In this document: positions 13,332 to 23,976 of the stretch, piece after piece
Layout of the letters: each line of letters begins with the position of its first letter
Position numbering within the stretch: the stretch's first letter is position 1
From: Megaustenia siamemsis
Taxonomy: Eukaryota > Mollusca > Gastropoda > Stylommatophora > Ariophantidae
Assembly: GCA_032433765.1 (NCBI GenBank)
Contig: JAVIAB010000159.1
Location: 56,152,333-56,216,332, forward strand
Direction of reading: 5' to 3'
Length of the DNA stretch: 64,000 bases
Translations under genes and position numbers: made by a program
Notes under the pieces: model-generated
What the model was told of the DNA's origin: nothing
Seen by the model: the letters and a program-made list of their open reading frames with translations, nothing else
Databases searched by the model: none

Positions 13332-13366
13332 CTTATACAGAGAGATATTGGCTCAATGACAATTGG
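13332..13366 (-). promoter_or_regulatory. Possible core promoter of the six-Cys secreted protein gene
   Basis: On the minus strand a TATAAG box (13337-13332) follows a CCAAT box (13351-13347) and a second CCAAT (13366-13362). The TATA-like box is about 56 bp upstream of the preferred ATG, placing a start site near 13305 and a short 5' leader. Such short motifs also arise by chance. Confidence 0.3.
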
Positions 13367-13789
13367 TAAATATTTTATCGTTTAGAGAAGCGGTAAAGTC
13401 CTTTTTTGTACAATACATAGTTAATGATATTTCAAATATCTAAGATTGGACGAAAGATATTTCGTATCAAAATGGATAATATATATCTATCTATATAGTA
13501 TCTATCAATGAGATCTTCACGTCTATTAATGAAAATATTATTTTTTTTTCGTCTCTTGTTTTTTTATATCCCCGTAATGTAAAGTATCCATTACGAGAAA
13601 AAGCGACAGCCAGTCATAATGCAAGGCTCGTCAGAATTAATTTTCCACAAATGAAATGTCATTTTGTTTTCTGTTTTTGTGCTTGTTCGAGAACGTTAGT
13701 ATCTATCTTTCGTTCACCTCAAGTACTGTCTAAATTTGCAATATCGCTTTCTGTATAAATGTTATTGTCTTTTGTCATTCTTGCTGTGG

Positions 13790-14540
13790 TTCATATATTT
13801 TTGTCTGTAGTGCTGTATCTATGAGCCAATGAATTTTCCTGTCTACTATATTTATTACATCCTTTGAGTATATGTTGAGCAGTCGGGGCGCATGTCCACA
13901 TGTACATGTAGTTGAGGTGCTGATCTTGATTAGTGTATACATGTGACTGTGGGGTCGATTGCGTCCTTTTCAGAGACGTATAATGATAACTTGTTTCCAT
14001 CTACTCATATTATGAAAGACATCCTGAGGCTTGTGGTCTTCTGTTTGATTTGAATATCTGTTTCTTCTGATGGTATGTAACCCGTGCATCTGGTTGTGTG
14101 CCTGTTTCACCTTCATTTGCCAGCTGATCTGCTCTCTTCATGTTTTAGTTTGGTGTTTACATAATTCAGTCAATAAGGTGTGCAGATGTACAATTATCTG
14201 TATTGAAGTGCCTGGAGTATTGATCTTGCATCTATCAAAAATACTACAGGCTATGGGCAGGGATCAGTAGTGCTTTTATTGTCAACTTTATTGCTTTGAT
14301 TTCTGCATCGTAATTGTGACAATATTTTCCCCTTGCTATATTATTCATATCCGTAGTGCTGTTTGGGTGACTATGTATGCACTTGCTCCCCATTCTTTGC
14401 TGCATTATGTGATGAGCCATATGTGTACACACGGATCCATAGGTCATGTGGGTATTATTCATCCAATAACATAACAGACATAACGGGGTCATTTCCCTGA
14501 CATATTTGCTTCTTAGCTCATCCGTTCCTAAACTGGCAAA
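13790..14540 (-). mobile_element. Decayed RNase H region of another LINE
   Basis: On the minus strand, GKYCHNYDAEIKAIKLTIKA (RNase H motif around the second catalytic residue) is followed by KRADQLANEGE (motif around the last Asp) and, further on, APTAQHILKGCNKY, as in the C-terminal region of I-type LINEs. Stops and frameshifts throughout. A different subfamily from 11160-12805. Confidence 0.6.
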
Positions 14541-14564
14541 CACGAATTTCTTTTATCCAAAAAG

Positions 14565-14770
14565 CGTAGGATTTGTATTGTCTAACTACTGTACTCTGGA
14601 TAAAGGTAAGAAGTCGTATTGTCTAACTACGGTACCCTGGATACAAGTAGCATTTTGTATTGTCTAACTACTGTACCTTGCAGAAAAGTAGGATTATGTA
14701 TTATCTAAACAGTGTATGCTGGATACAAGTAGGATTCCGTATTATCTAACTACTGCACCAGAGATAAAAA
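14565..14770. repeat. Degenerate ~40-bp tandem repeat
   Basis: About five diverged copies built on GTATTGTCTAACTACTGTAC plus GGATA(A/C)AAGTAGGAT. The same words occur in the degenerate right end of the 41-bp array at 20485-22215, so the two share ancestry. Confidence 0.75.
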
Positions 14771-14809
14771 GAAGACAAAGGACAAAAAATATAGAATAAA
14801 AAAGAAAAA

Positions 14810-15230
14810 AAACGGTACGGTTAAGGCATCACGTGGACAACACAAACCAGAAAGACGTTTCAGCCCTATAGGCATTCAACTGGAGCAAAATAAAACTATT
14901 TTTGTTTCGTTCGCCAGCTTTTTTTTTTACCTCTGACGAAGTCTCTAGAGACAAAAAGATTAATTTTGCGCGTTAATCCATTTTTCCCTGCCAGCCGTGT
15001 GCACAGGGGTCCATCGCCGCACAGGCAGATAACTCCGACTTCAGAGGTACTCATATTTTTTCGTCCATGAATAATTGACGTTTCAAGCCAAGCCTCGCTG
15101 CTGAGGCCAGGAGTGGTTGCCGCAGAGGGAAATCATAAATAAAAATCCCAACCGGTGTAGCCGATATTTGAACCCACAACCTCTCTGTCTCGAGGCCGGC
15201 GTCTTGCCTCGAGAACAACCAGTCCCCCAC
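14810..15230 (-). mobile_element. tRNA-derived SINE with a Leu/Ser-like head
   Basis: The minus strand from 15230 reads as a decayed class II tRNA: an A-box-like CTCGAGGCAAGACGCC region, then a B box GGGTTCAAATATC at about 15175-15162. A non-tRNA body follows, including GAGACTTCGTCAGAGGT and GCTGAAACGTCTTTCTGG, and runs to about 14810. No anticodon arm that would fold as a functional tRNA is seen. The 3' limit is uncertain. Confidence 0.55.
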
Positions 15231-15397
15231 AAAAAAAACTAAATAAAACAATATAATAAAAATAAGTACAATTATTTCGAAGTAGGAAGATAAACGAAAA
15301 CAAAAATAAAGAAAAAATAATAATACAAACCTCCCTGTATGCTCATATTTGACACCGGAAGTGCGTACGGGTACATGTGCGTGTGGGGGGGGGGGGG

Positions 15398-15582
15398 GGG
15401 GGGCTCGGTAGAATAGTTGGGAAAACCACCCGACTGGGCTGCCGTCGTTCGGTCAACCCGTGTTCGATTCCCGCTGGAAGCAGTATGAACTGTGCTCGTG
15501 GTTGACAAAAAAAACCCACGGTCGACCCAGCCGTTGGCAGAATTGGGTACCAGAGTATTTATCTGGGAAGGTGAGGAATGTC

Positions 15583-15626
<44 letters not shown>

Positions 15627-15950
15627 CTCTGCGATTAAGACTCAATCAGAGTAGGATTCCAGACTCTATCATGAAGTCAGATGTATGTTTGAGTGCTAAT
15701 TAGAGTATGTTAGATCCATTCTGATTATACCTGTTAAAACTTTGCACTGTGTTCTACGCCAGTGGCCCAGTGCATCCGATTTCAGCATTTCGGAAACTCA
15801 GATGCCTCGGATCTGAGTGTCGATGCTTGAAGCGACACTATCCGGAATTCTCCGAATACTTTTGGATAGGCGGCCGAGCACATCTGGGTGAGAACTCGCG
15901 TGCTAAGACGTCGGTTCAAGTCTCGTACTTTACCTTTTATCTTTAGGTGT
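15398..15950 (+). mobile_element. Composite tRNA-derived SINE, copy 1
   Basis: A first tRNA-like head begins after a G-run, with an A-box-like GGTAGAATAGTTGG and a clean B box GTGTTCGATTCCCGC near 15461-15475. A body with CCCACGGTCGACCCAGCCG and TGGGTACCAGAG follows, then a CT microsatellite (15587-15623). A second tRNA-like segment starts at about 15869 (GGCGGCCGAGCAC ... GTGCTAAGACG ... GTTCAAGTCTCG), a Leu/Ser-type pattern. The same two-headed order occurs at 51485-51895. Confidence 0.65.
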
Positions 15951-16084
15951 GCGTGCACAAAAGTGAAAATGAGCGATCACAGCACGCAGTAACAGATGTT
16001 TCCAAAAAAAACATGTCAGTGTGCATACACACGGTGTAAGTAAATGATAAGAAAAATTTAGAGTACACTGAGAAGAGAAAAGAT

Positions 16085-16515
16085 GCATGTGTCGTAGAGT
16101 GGGGTAAGTGATAAGAGGACAAATTGATGCAGCGTGGACTAGTAGAGGAGAGATGTGTCGTAGAGTGGGATATGAGATATAGGGGACAGACAAAGTGATG
16201 TAGCGTGGACTTGTAGAGGAGAGATGTGTCGTAGAGTGGGATATGAGATATAGGGGACAGACAAAGTGATGTAGCGTGGACTTGTAGAGGAGAGATGTGT
16301 CGTAGAGTGGGATATGAGATATAGGGGACAGACAAAGTGATGTAGCGTGGACTTGTAGAGGAGAGATGTGTCGTAGAGTGGGATATGAGATATAGGGGAC
16401 AGACAAAGTGATGTAGCGTGGACTTGTAGAGGAGAGATGTGTCGTAGAGTGGGATATGAGATATAGGGGACAGACAAAGTGATGCATGGTGGACTAGTGG
16501 AGAAGAGATGTGAGT
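16085..16515. repeat. 71-bp minisatellite
   Basis: About six copies with a period of 71 bp, containing GATGTGTCGTAGAGTGGGAT and GGGGACAGACAAAGTGATG. Central copies are identical and the edge copies are diverged. The period is not a multiple of 3 and the minus strand lacks stops, so long artefactual frames appear. Confidence 0.95.
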
Positions 16516-17033
16516 AGCATAACTTGTGTATATAATAATGCTATACTATTATATCTTCGTGTATATATTTTCTTTCATCATAAAAGTAGAATGTCGTGTT
16601 ATATAGTAAGTATATGTATTGTTTTCTTTCAAGTGGCATTTCTTATTGGTATTCATACTCATGTATAAGTTTGTAGTAGTAGATTCTGGGAACCAGTACC
16701 CTCCTTCACATATTTTTAGAACCTCTCCCATATATTCGATATCTCGAACAGCTCCAATTGACAACCTTTGTGATTTTAGCTCAGTCGATGTTTGACCAAG
16801 CTCCGGACTACAGGGAAGTGACTTAATTTCCTGTTAGAAAGTCTAACCTAATACCGTCTTGTAGATAGATTTCTCTGTATGTAGCTAGATATGATTTTGT
16901 AATGTGTTTTGTGTTTGTTTTCCTTTCAGCTGAAGGTCTCCGAAACACGATCCGCTTGTATTTTGTTCCTCTCCTAAGTAAAAGCGGAGCCATACAGCGT
17001 GTAGCCATTACAAAATACGTTCATCATTATTGT

Positions 17034-17332
17034 CTATCTACTGTACTGAGGTGGAGAGTTGGATTTGAGGTTGACTATCTACTGTACCGAGGTGGAGAGT
17101 TGGATTTGAGGTTGACTATCTACTGTACCGAGGTAAAGAGTTGGATTTGAGGTTGACTATCTACTGTACCGAGGTAAAGAGTTGGATTTGAGGTTGACTA
17201 TCTACTGTACCGAGGTAAAGAGTTGTATTTGAGGTTGTCTATCTACAGTACCGAGGTAAAGAGTTGGATTTGAAGTTGACTATCTACTGTACCGAGGTAA
17301 AGAGTTGGATTTGAGGTTGACTATCTGCTGTA
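17034..17332. repeat. 41-bp minisatellite, left part
   Basis: About seven copies of a 41-bp unit (ACTGTACCGAGGTAAAGAGT, then TGGATTTGAGGTTGACTATCT). The array is cut by the LINE at 17333 and resumes at 20485. Confidence 0.95.
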
Positions 17333-20300
17333 GGAATTATTTTTCTCCGGCTTGGTATAGAACCGTTGATCAGAGGTTTAACAAGCCGCTATCGTAAAAA
17401 CGATGTTGTTAATGAAACGTAGACCTGATACAGAATGTGTAAATTAGCAGTAGATAGTAGTGATAGTTTTTTCGGCCCTAAAACAACAACAAAAATAGGA
17501 TTCTGGAATGTGCGAACAATGGCCGCTCCGACGAAACATGCACAGGTCGCGAGCGAGATGGACAGATACGATCTAGATATTTTAGGATTAAGCGAAATGC
17601 GCTGGCCTGGAACAGGTAGGAGATCTATTGATAATAAAATAGTAGTTTTTTCTGGAAGGGAAGATGGAAAACACCGTGAAGGAGTAGGCATAATGATGAC
17701 AGACAAAGCTGCAAGAAGTTTATTAGAATGGGAACCGGTAAATAGCCGTCTGATACGAACACGATACAAAACAAAACATGGAAGACTTTCAATTATTCAA
17801 TGTTATGCGCCTACTAACGAAGCTGATGATGAAGTTAAGGATGATTTTTATAACCAACTGCAACAACTTATAAACAAAATACCAAAACACGATCTTTTAA
17901 TTGTAATGGGAGACTTCAACGCCAAAGTAGGACAAGATAACGCAGGAGTGGAACATGTGATGGGGAGAGAAGGCTGTAATACAACAAGTCAGAATGGAGA
18001 AAGATTAATAGAATTATGTTTAATAGAAAATTTAGTTATAGGTGGGACATTATTTCCACATAAAAATATCCACAAAACAACATGGATATCTCCTGATGAT
18101 AGAACATCAAATCAAATTGACCACCTATGTATTAAACAACAATTCAGATCATCATTAATAGATGTAAGAGCATACAGAGGTGCTGATGTTAATAGTGACC
18201 ACAACCTGTGCATTGGGAAAATAAGATTACAATTTAGAAACCAACAGAAGAGGTCAATTACACATAAAATTGATAGTCATAAACTGAAAGATGAAGCAAT
18301 AAAGGAAAAGTTTAACATAGAGCTAAGTAATTGTTATTCAGCACTTGGTGAAATAGACTTAGATATCAATGAAATGTGGGACTCACAGAGCAAAATACTA
18401 ATGACAGCAGCAGAAGCAAGTGCTGGACTGAAGAAAATGGAAAAACGAGCTTGGATCTCAGACACCACATGGAAATACATCAAAGAAAGAAGAGAAGCGA
18501 AGAGAGCCATGACTAATGTAAAGACAGATCTTGGAAAGGTTCTGGCAAAAGCAACATACAAAGAATTAGACAACAAAGTGAAAAGTTCGGCAAGAAGAGA
18601 TACAAGAGCTTATATAGACAACTTGGCAGAGAAAGCAGAGACAGCTGCAATTACAGGAGACAGCAGAACTCTTTATACTGTACAAAAGATGCTGACAAAC
18701 ACCTATACATCCAGTGGAACACCAATTCTAGACAAATCTGGATTAATGCTAACAACAAGCGCAGACATAAAAGCCCGTTGGGCGGAACACTTCAAAGAAA
18801 TTCTTAACCGTCCACTACCTCACAGTTTAATAGATTTTGAAGCTGAAACACCAGCAGCAGAATTAGATGTAAATTTAGATGACTTCACCTTGAGTGAAAT
18901 AGAAACCACCTTAAAGCTAATGACCAATAACAAGGCTGCTGGAGAGGATAAGTTAACAGCTGAGATCCTCAAGGCAATTGATAGCCATAATTTAATACAT
19001 CTCCAAAAAATGTTCAACATCATTTGGAAAACAGAGAAGACGCCTCATAAATGGAAAAAAGGAATCATTGTTAAGATCCCAAAAAAGGGCAATCTTAGAG
19101 ATTGTAACAATTGGAGAGGCGTGACACTTTTGTCAGTTGCCTCAAAATTATTCTGTAAAATCATCCTAAATAGAATAAAGGATTCAATAGATACAGTAAT
19201 GCGTGAAGAACAGGCTGGGTTTAGAAAAGGGAGAAGCTGTCTTGACCACATTTTCACTCTACGACTTATATTGGAGGAACACATTGAAAAGCAAAAACCT
19301 TTTGTACTTAACTTCATCGACTTCAAAAAAGCATTTGATAGTATTCATAGAGATTCTTTGTGGAAAATTCTGAAGCAATATGGCTTACCATCAAAAATCA
19401 TAAATATTATCAAAGACATGTATGATGGTTACACATGTGCAGTTCGAACAGAGGAAGGACTGAGCGAATGTTTCCCAATAGAAACTGGGGTTAAACAAGG
19501 ATGTATTTTATCGCCCTTGTTATTTGGAATTGTTATGGACTTCATAATGAAGAAATGCTGCACTGGTAATAAAGGCATCGAATGGATACAAGGAGACCAT
19601 TTGGAGGACCTGGACTTTGCTGATGACATAGTTCTCATCAGCAATCAGATAAAAACGATGCAGGAAAACACAAATGAACTATCATCAATAGCCAGCAAAA
19701 TTGGGCTTGAGGTCAATCATGAAAAGACTAAAGTCATGAAAAGTTTAATTCCAACAAGTGACAAAATATACATGGAAAACAAACCAGTAGAAGAGATCGA
19801 TCACTTCATCTATCTTGGAAGTCACATTGATCGAGAAGGGGATACGAGCAAAGAAATTAGAATCAGACTGGCTAAAGCAGCAATGTCTTTCAGAAGCCTT
19901 GAAAAGTTGTGGAAATCAAAACTCATTAGCACAAACACAAAACTTAGGCTATTCAAATCAAATGTACTATCAACCCTTACGTATGCGTGTGAAAGCTGGA
20001 AAACAACAAGAGATATAGAAACAAAGTTGAACGCATTCGAAAATAAATGTCTAAGGAAAATACTTGGTATAGAATGGAACGAATTCAAAACAAACGAGGA
20101 AATTAGAGAAATCGCCAATCAACCACTAATATCTTCAGTAATAAAGAAAAGACGATGGTCATACGTTGGACATGTGATGAGAAGAGATAATAATCGAATA
20201 GCAAAGCAAGCCCTCATATGGGAAACAACAGGTAAAAGAAAAAGAGGAAGACCCAGGGAGACAATGAGAAGAACATTGATGAGAGAAGCAAGAGCAGCAG

Positions 20301-20474
20301 GAATCGGCTCCCTCAATGAGATAGAACTGCTTGCACAGAACAGAGACAGATGGCGAGATTTGATAAAATATCTTTAAAAGAAAACTGCTAGAACAAAAAT
20401 TCATATAGGAGAAGGTGTATCTTGGTCTACGCCCTATGGGCCGGTTACGGCTCGAAAGGTCAATAGATAGATAG
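17333..20474 (+). mobile_element. Intact RTE-like LINE inserted in the 41-bp minisatellite
   Basis: A 3142-bp element with one full-length ORF, about 100 bp of 5' leader, about 97 bp of 3' untranslated DNA and a short (ATAG)n tail instead of poly(A). It is flanked by a 10-bp direct repeat, ATCTGCTGTA, at 17323-17332 and 20475-20484. Neighbouring repeat units mostly have ATCTACTGTA, so the shared G variant supports a true target-site duplication. Single ORF, short 3' UTR and microsatellite tail fit the RTE group. It appears complete and recently inserted. Confidence 0.9.
17435..20377 (+). CDS. RTE-like LINE ORF: AP endonuclease plus reverse transcriptase
   Basis: A 980-residue protein without stops. 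Residues about 20-265 form an apurinic-type endonuclease that nicks the target: GFWNVRTM, SEMRWPG, IQCYAPTN, VMGDFNAKVG, NQIDHLCI and the terminal NSDHNLCIG with catalytic Asp-His. Residues about 480-780 form the reverse transcriptase: WKKGIIVKIPKKG, NWRGVTLLSVASKLF, EEQAGFRKGRSC, NFIDFKKAFDSIHR, GVKQGCILSPLLF, and the palm motif LDFADDIVLIS near residue 727. The tail has RRWSYVGHVMRRDNNRIAK and KRGRPRETMRR, common in these elements. There is no RNase H and no gag-like ORF1, as expected for RTE. All visible catalytic residues are intact, so the copy could be active. Its length matches full-length RTE proteins (about 1000 residues). Confidence 0.93.
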   Translation: MCKLAVDSSDSFFGPKTTTKIGFWNVRTMAAPTKHAQVASEMDRYDLDILGLSEMRWPGTGRRSIDNKIVVFSGREDGKHREGVGIMMTDKAARSLLEWEPVNSRLIRTRYKTKHGRLSIIQCYAPTNEADDEVKDDFYNQLQQLINKIPKHDLLIVMGDFNAKVGQDNAGVEHVMGREGCNTTSQNGERLIELCLIENLVIGGTLFPHKNIHKTTWISPDDRTSNQIDHLCIKQQFRSSLIDVRAYRGADVNSDHNLCIGKIRLQFRNQQKRSITHKIDSHKLKDEAIKEKFNIELSNCYSALGEIDLDINEMWDSQSKILMTAAEASAGLKKMEKRAWISDTTWKYIKERREAKRAMTNVKTDLGKVLAKATYKELDNKVKSSARRDTRAYIDNLAEKAETAAITGDSRTLYTVQKMLTNTYTSSGTPILDKSGLMLTTSADIKARWAEHFKEILNRPLPHSLIDFEAETPAAELDVNLDDFTLSEIETTLKLMTNNKAAGEDKLTAEILKAIDSHNLIHLQKMFNIIWKTEKTPHKWKKGIIVKIPKKGNLRDCNNWRGVTLLSVASKLFCKIILNRIKDSIDTVMREEQAGFRKGRSCLDHIFTLRLILEEHIEKQKPFVLNFIDFKKAFDSIHRDSLWKILKQYGLPSKIINIIKDMYDGYTCAVRTEEGLSECFPIETGVKQGCILSPLLFGIVMDFIMKKCCTGNKGIEWIQGDHLEDLDFADDIVLISNQIKTMQENTNELSSIASKIGLEVNHEKTKVMKSLIPTSDKIYMENKPVEEIDHFIYLGSHIDREGDTSKEIRIRLAKAAMSFRSLEKLWKSKLISTNTKLRLFKSNVLSTLTYACESWKTTRDIETKLNAFENKCLRKILGIEWNEFKTNEEIREIANQPLISSVIKKRRWSYVGHVMRRDNNRIAKQALIWETTGKRKRGRPRETMRRTLMREARAAGIGSLNEIELLAQNRDRWRDLIKYL

Positions 20475-20484
20475 ATCTGCTGTA

Positions 20485-22215
20485 CCGAGGTAAAGAGTTG
20501 TATTTGAGATTGACTATCTACTGTACCGAGGTAAAGAGTTGGATTTGAGGTTGTCTATCTACTTTACCGAGGTAAAGAGTTGGATTTGAGATTGACTATC
20601 TACTGTACCGAGGTAAAGAGTTGGATTTGAGATTGACTATCTACTGTACCGAGGTAAAGAGTTGGATTTGAGGTTGTCTATCTACTTTACCGAGGTAAAG
20701 AGTTGTATTTGAGGTTGTCTATCTACAGTACCGAGGTAAAGAGTTGGATTTGAGATTGACTATCTACTGTACCGAGGTAAAGAGTTGGATTTGAGGTTGA
20801 CTATCTACTGTACCGAGGTAAAGAGTTGTATTTGAGGTTGTCTATCTACAGTACCGAGGTAAAGAGTTGGATTTGAAGTTGACTATCTACTGTACCGAGG
20901 TAAAGAGTTGGATTTGAGGTTGTCTATCTACTTTACCGAGGTAAAGAGTTGGATTTGAGATTGACTATCTACTGTACCGAGGTAAAGAGTTGGATTTGAG
21001 ATTGACTATCTACTGTACCGAGGTAAAGAGTTGGATTTGAGATTGACTATCTACTGTACCGAGGTAAAGAGTTGGATTTGAGATTGACTATCTACTGTAC
21101 CGAGGTAAAGAGTTGGATTTGAGGTTGTCTATCTACTTTACCGAGGTAAAGAGTTGGATTTGAGGTTGTCTATCTACTGTACCGAGGTAAAGAGTTGGAT
21201 TTGAGGTTGACTATCTACTGTACCGAGGTAAAGAGTTGGATTTGAGATTGACTATCTACTGTACTGAGGTAAAGAGTTGGATTTGATGTTGACTATCCAC
21301 TGTACCGAGGTAAAGAGTTGGATTTAATGTTGACTATATACTGTACCGAGGTAAAGAGTTGGATTTGAGGTTGACTATCCACTGTACCGAGGTAAAGAGT
21401 TGGATTTAATGTTGTCAATATACTGTAATGAGGTGAAGAGTTGGATTTGACGTTGACTATCCACTGTACCGAGGTAAAGAGTTAGATTTGAAGTTGACTA
21501 TCTACTGTACTGAGGTAAAAAGTTGGATTTGAGGTTGACTATAAACTTTACCGAGCTAAAGAGTAGGATTTGAGGTTGACTATCCACTGTACCGAGGTAA
21601 AGAGTTGGATTTGAGGTTGCCTATCTACTTTATCGAAGTAAATATTTGGATTTGAGATTCACTGTACTGAGGTAAAAACTATGATTTGAGATTGCCTTCC
21701 ACTTTACTGAGGTAAAACGTATAATTTGACTTTGACTATCCACTGTACCGTGGGAAAATGTAGGATTTAAGTTGACTATCCACTGTACCGTGGGAAAATG
21801 TAGGATTTAAGTTGACTATCCACAGTCCCGAGGTAAAGAGTAAGATTTGAGGTTGACTATCCACTGTACCGAGGTAAAGAGTAGCATTTTATGTTGACTA
21901 TCCACTGTACCGAACTAAGGAGTAGAACTTGAGGTTGACTATCCGCTGTACCGATGTAAAGAGTATTGTTTTAGGTTGACTATCCACTGTACAGAAGTAA
22001 AGAGTAGGATTTGAGGTTGGTGTATCAACGGTACCGAGATAAAGAGTATGGTATGAGATGGACCTGTACCGGGTTAAATAATAGAATTTCAGATTTTCTT
22101 ACCACTGCACCGATGTAAAGAGCAAGATTTAAGGTTGGTTAACTACTGTACCTAGGATAAGAGTAGATTTTGATGTCTAACTGCTGTACCGAGTGAAAGA
22201 GTAAGATTTAGTGCT
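20485..22215. repeat. 41-bp minisatellite, right part
   Basis: About 42 copies. Those up to about 21250 are near identical with a few recurring variants (GTTGTCTATC versus GATTGACTATC). Copies from 21250 to 22215 become steadily more diverged, the usual pattern of decay at an array edge. Confidence 0.95.
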
Positions 22216-22670
22216 GTTAACATTGTACATTCATTAGCCATAACGTTATTGACGCCATATTCTCTTTGCACCAGGGTGAAGGTGAGACGAGGAGTTATCG
22301 TTTATCTTTGACGGATTCTCTTACATTTAGACGACACAATGTATTACTGTCTACTAAAATAACTGTATGCGCCTTATCAGAACATATGTTTTAATAATGT
22401 ATGTGTTGCTGTTTAATGTCATTAAGAATGGACTGAACTGGGTTCATTTATAGTAAAATGTTATCCCTTCCCAGTTATATCGTTATACATTCGCTTTCAA
22501 AATGTGCATAATGTCAGTTTGTCTCGAAGATGTTCATTGTTCACTGGCATTTAGATTTCTGATATGCATTCACTGACACATTTTAATACAACTCCACAAC
22601 TCGTCAAGTGCCTCCCGTTATATGTGTCTGTAAACTCACATTAAAGTTACCAATATGTCCGATGACACGG
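22216..22670. other. Unassigned DNA
   Basis: No gene, repeat or transposon signature could be supported. Confidence 0.4.
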
Positions 22671-23035
22671 CGATTATATGCCACAGAGATGGAATTTCTC
22701 AAAAGAAAGTTGGAAGTAGCCTCAACAGCTAAAGAAGATCAAATAAGAAATTCTCAAAGAGGCCAACAAAAAAATGGAGCTCCTAAAAAATATCAGACAT
22801 AAACAATCAACATGTTTTGTGTACATCATGAGAAGAGGAATGTTGGAATACTTGGTTACATCTGACAAAATACAGATAAAGAGGGATCGCGGACGACACA
22901 GAAAGAAGATACTGGATTGCTTGCTGTCATGGCATGGAATACAGTCAAGTACCTAATTGATACTATGTACTGTGAATAGAGTGTTTCGGATGGACATGAT
23001 CGCCAACGCCAGTCAGTATGGCAGATGCTGATGAT
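22671..23035 (+). mobile_element. LINE 3' tail fragment
   Basis: Reading across frame breaks gives the RRGMLEYLVTSDKIQIKRDRG tail words and a DMIANASQYG ending, followed by GATGCTGATGATGATTATGAT. Same family as 205-475 and 10200-10540. Confidence 0.8.
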
Positions 23036-23457
23036 GATTATGATATATTTGTTACTTAATGTTCACATCTACAATGTACAGTTAACTCTACGTTAGCTCT
23101 CATGAAATATTGAAGTATTCGAAGTGACAGCAGCTGAGAACAAGGCACGCTGTATATTCACATTTATTATTTATCAGGAATAGTTATCTTTTAAACTAAA
23201 ACAACCCGTCGTTTAATGTCTCCTGATCTACCAGTAAAGATCACATCACAAACACGACCTGTGGTTTAGATCGTTCTGTTCACTAGCAATCATCACATGT
23301 GTCAAAGAAAACACTGCGGTTGGTATATAGACAACTGTATATTGTAAAACATGATCAAACATAGAAATAGATGGAATATAATGAACATTGATGGTTCAAT
23401 ATGTGTTTTAATGAGGGAGAATGTTGAACTTTAGGCACGTGGGCTCTACAGAATATA

Positions 23458-23463
23458 TTTATT
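23458..23463 (-). promoter_or_regulatory. Possible polyadenylation signal
   Basis: AATAAA on the minus strand, 188 nt past the stop of the hypothetical protein at 23651-23968. In AT-rich DNA this is weak evidence by itself. Confidence 0.25.
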
Positions 23464-23650
23464 TGTTTGTGATAAAATCTGACAGTTACCACACGCGTAG
23501 ACCATATGCAGCTGTTGCTCTGTTCAATGCGGCTATCACCGTCACTGTGAAACATTGGACAAGTCTGCCATCACAATATGCATTTGATAGGATCAGTTTG
23601 TTGGGCACTGGCTTGTATCAACTGTAGACTTCATCATCAGTGACAGTGCC

Positions 23651-23968
23651 TCAACAATCACTGTCCCAACAAATAAAGCCCGGCATCCACTTCTGTAAAA
23701 TCTTTGATCCGACTGCGGTCAAGTTGGTGGCGAATGTACAATCGAACTCAATCACACCCCGTCCCAGGACGTATCCTAGCACCGGTCCACTGCAATCAAC
23801 GGTCAATCGTTCGCAGCACTTATCTCCGCCATCCGGGGCCACAACGACATTGACTTGGTCATCGGATGATGCGACTACACCGCTGTTTTCTCTGTAAACG
23901 AAAATATCGAGACATATCACCAACATCAAGAGCCATGCCTGCTGGCGCAGGTAATCATGCCTCTCCAT
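23651..23968 (-). CDS. Hypothetical secreted Cys-containing protein (or terminal exon)
   Basis: A 105-residue frame from ATG at 23968. The N-terminus has a charged start (MERHDYLRQQ) and a hydrophobic core (AWLLMLVICLDIFV) like a signal peptide. The rest has CC, C, C, C, C spaced as in a small disulphide-rich protein and ends ICWDSDC. The region is more GC-rich than its flanks. An alternative is a terminal exon starting at an acceptor-like TTTCGTTTACAG inside it. LINE debris lies immediately upstream, so any earlier exon would be beyond 25 kb. No family was recognised. Confidence 0.3.
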   Translation of the reverse strand: MERHDYLRQQAWLLMLVICLDIFVYRENSGVVASSDDQVNVVVAPDGGDKCCERLTVDCSGPVLGYVLGRGVIEFDCTFATNLTAVGSKILQKWMPGFICWDSDC

Positions 23969-23976
23969 AACTTTCG

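Noticed and set aside
15150..15230. tRNA-Leu/Ser gene on the minus strand
   Set aside because: B box is degraded (CAAATATC), stems do not pair convincingly and a SINE body follows.
15930..16487. Frames of 112-185 codons with a repeating SVPYISYPTLRH pattern
   Set aside because: 71-bp minisatellite read across phases.
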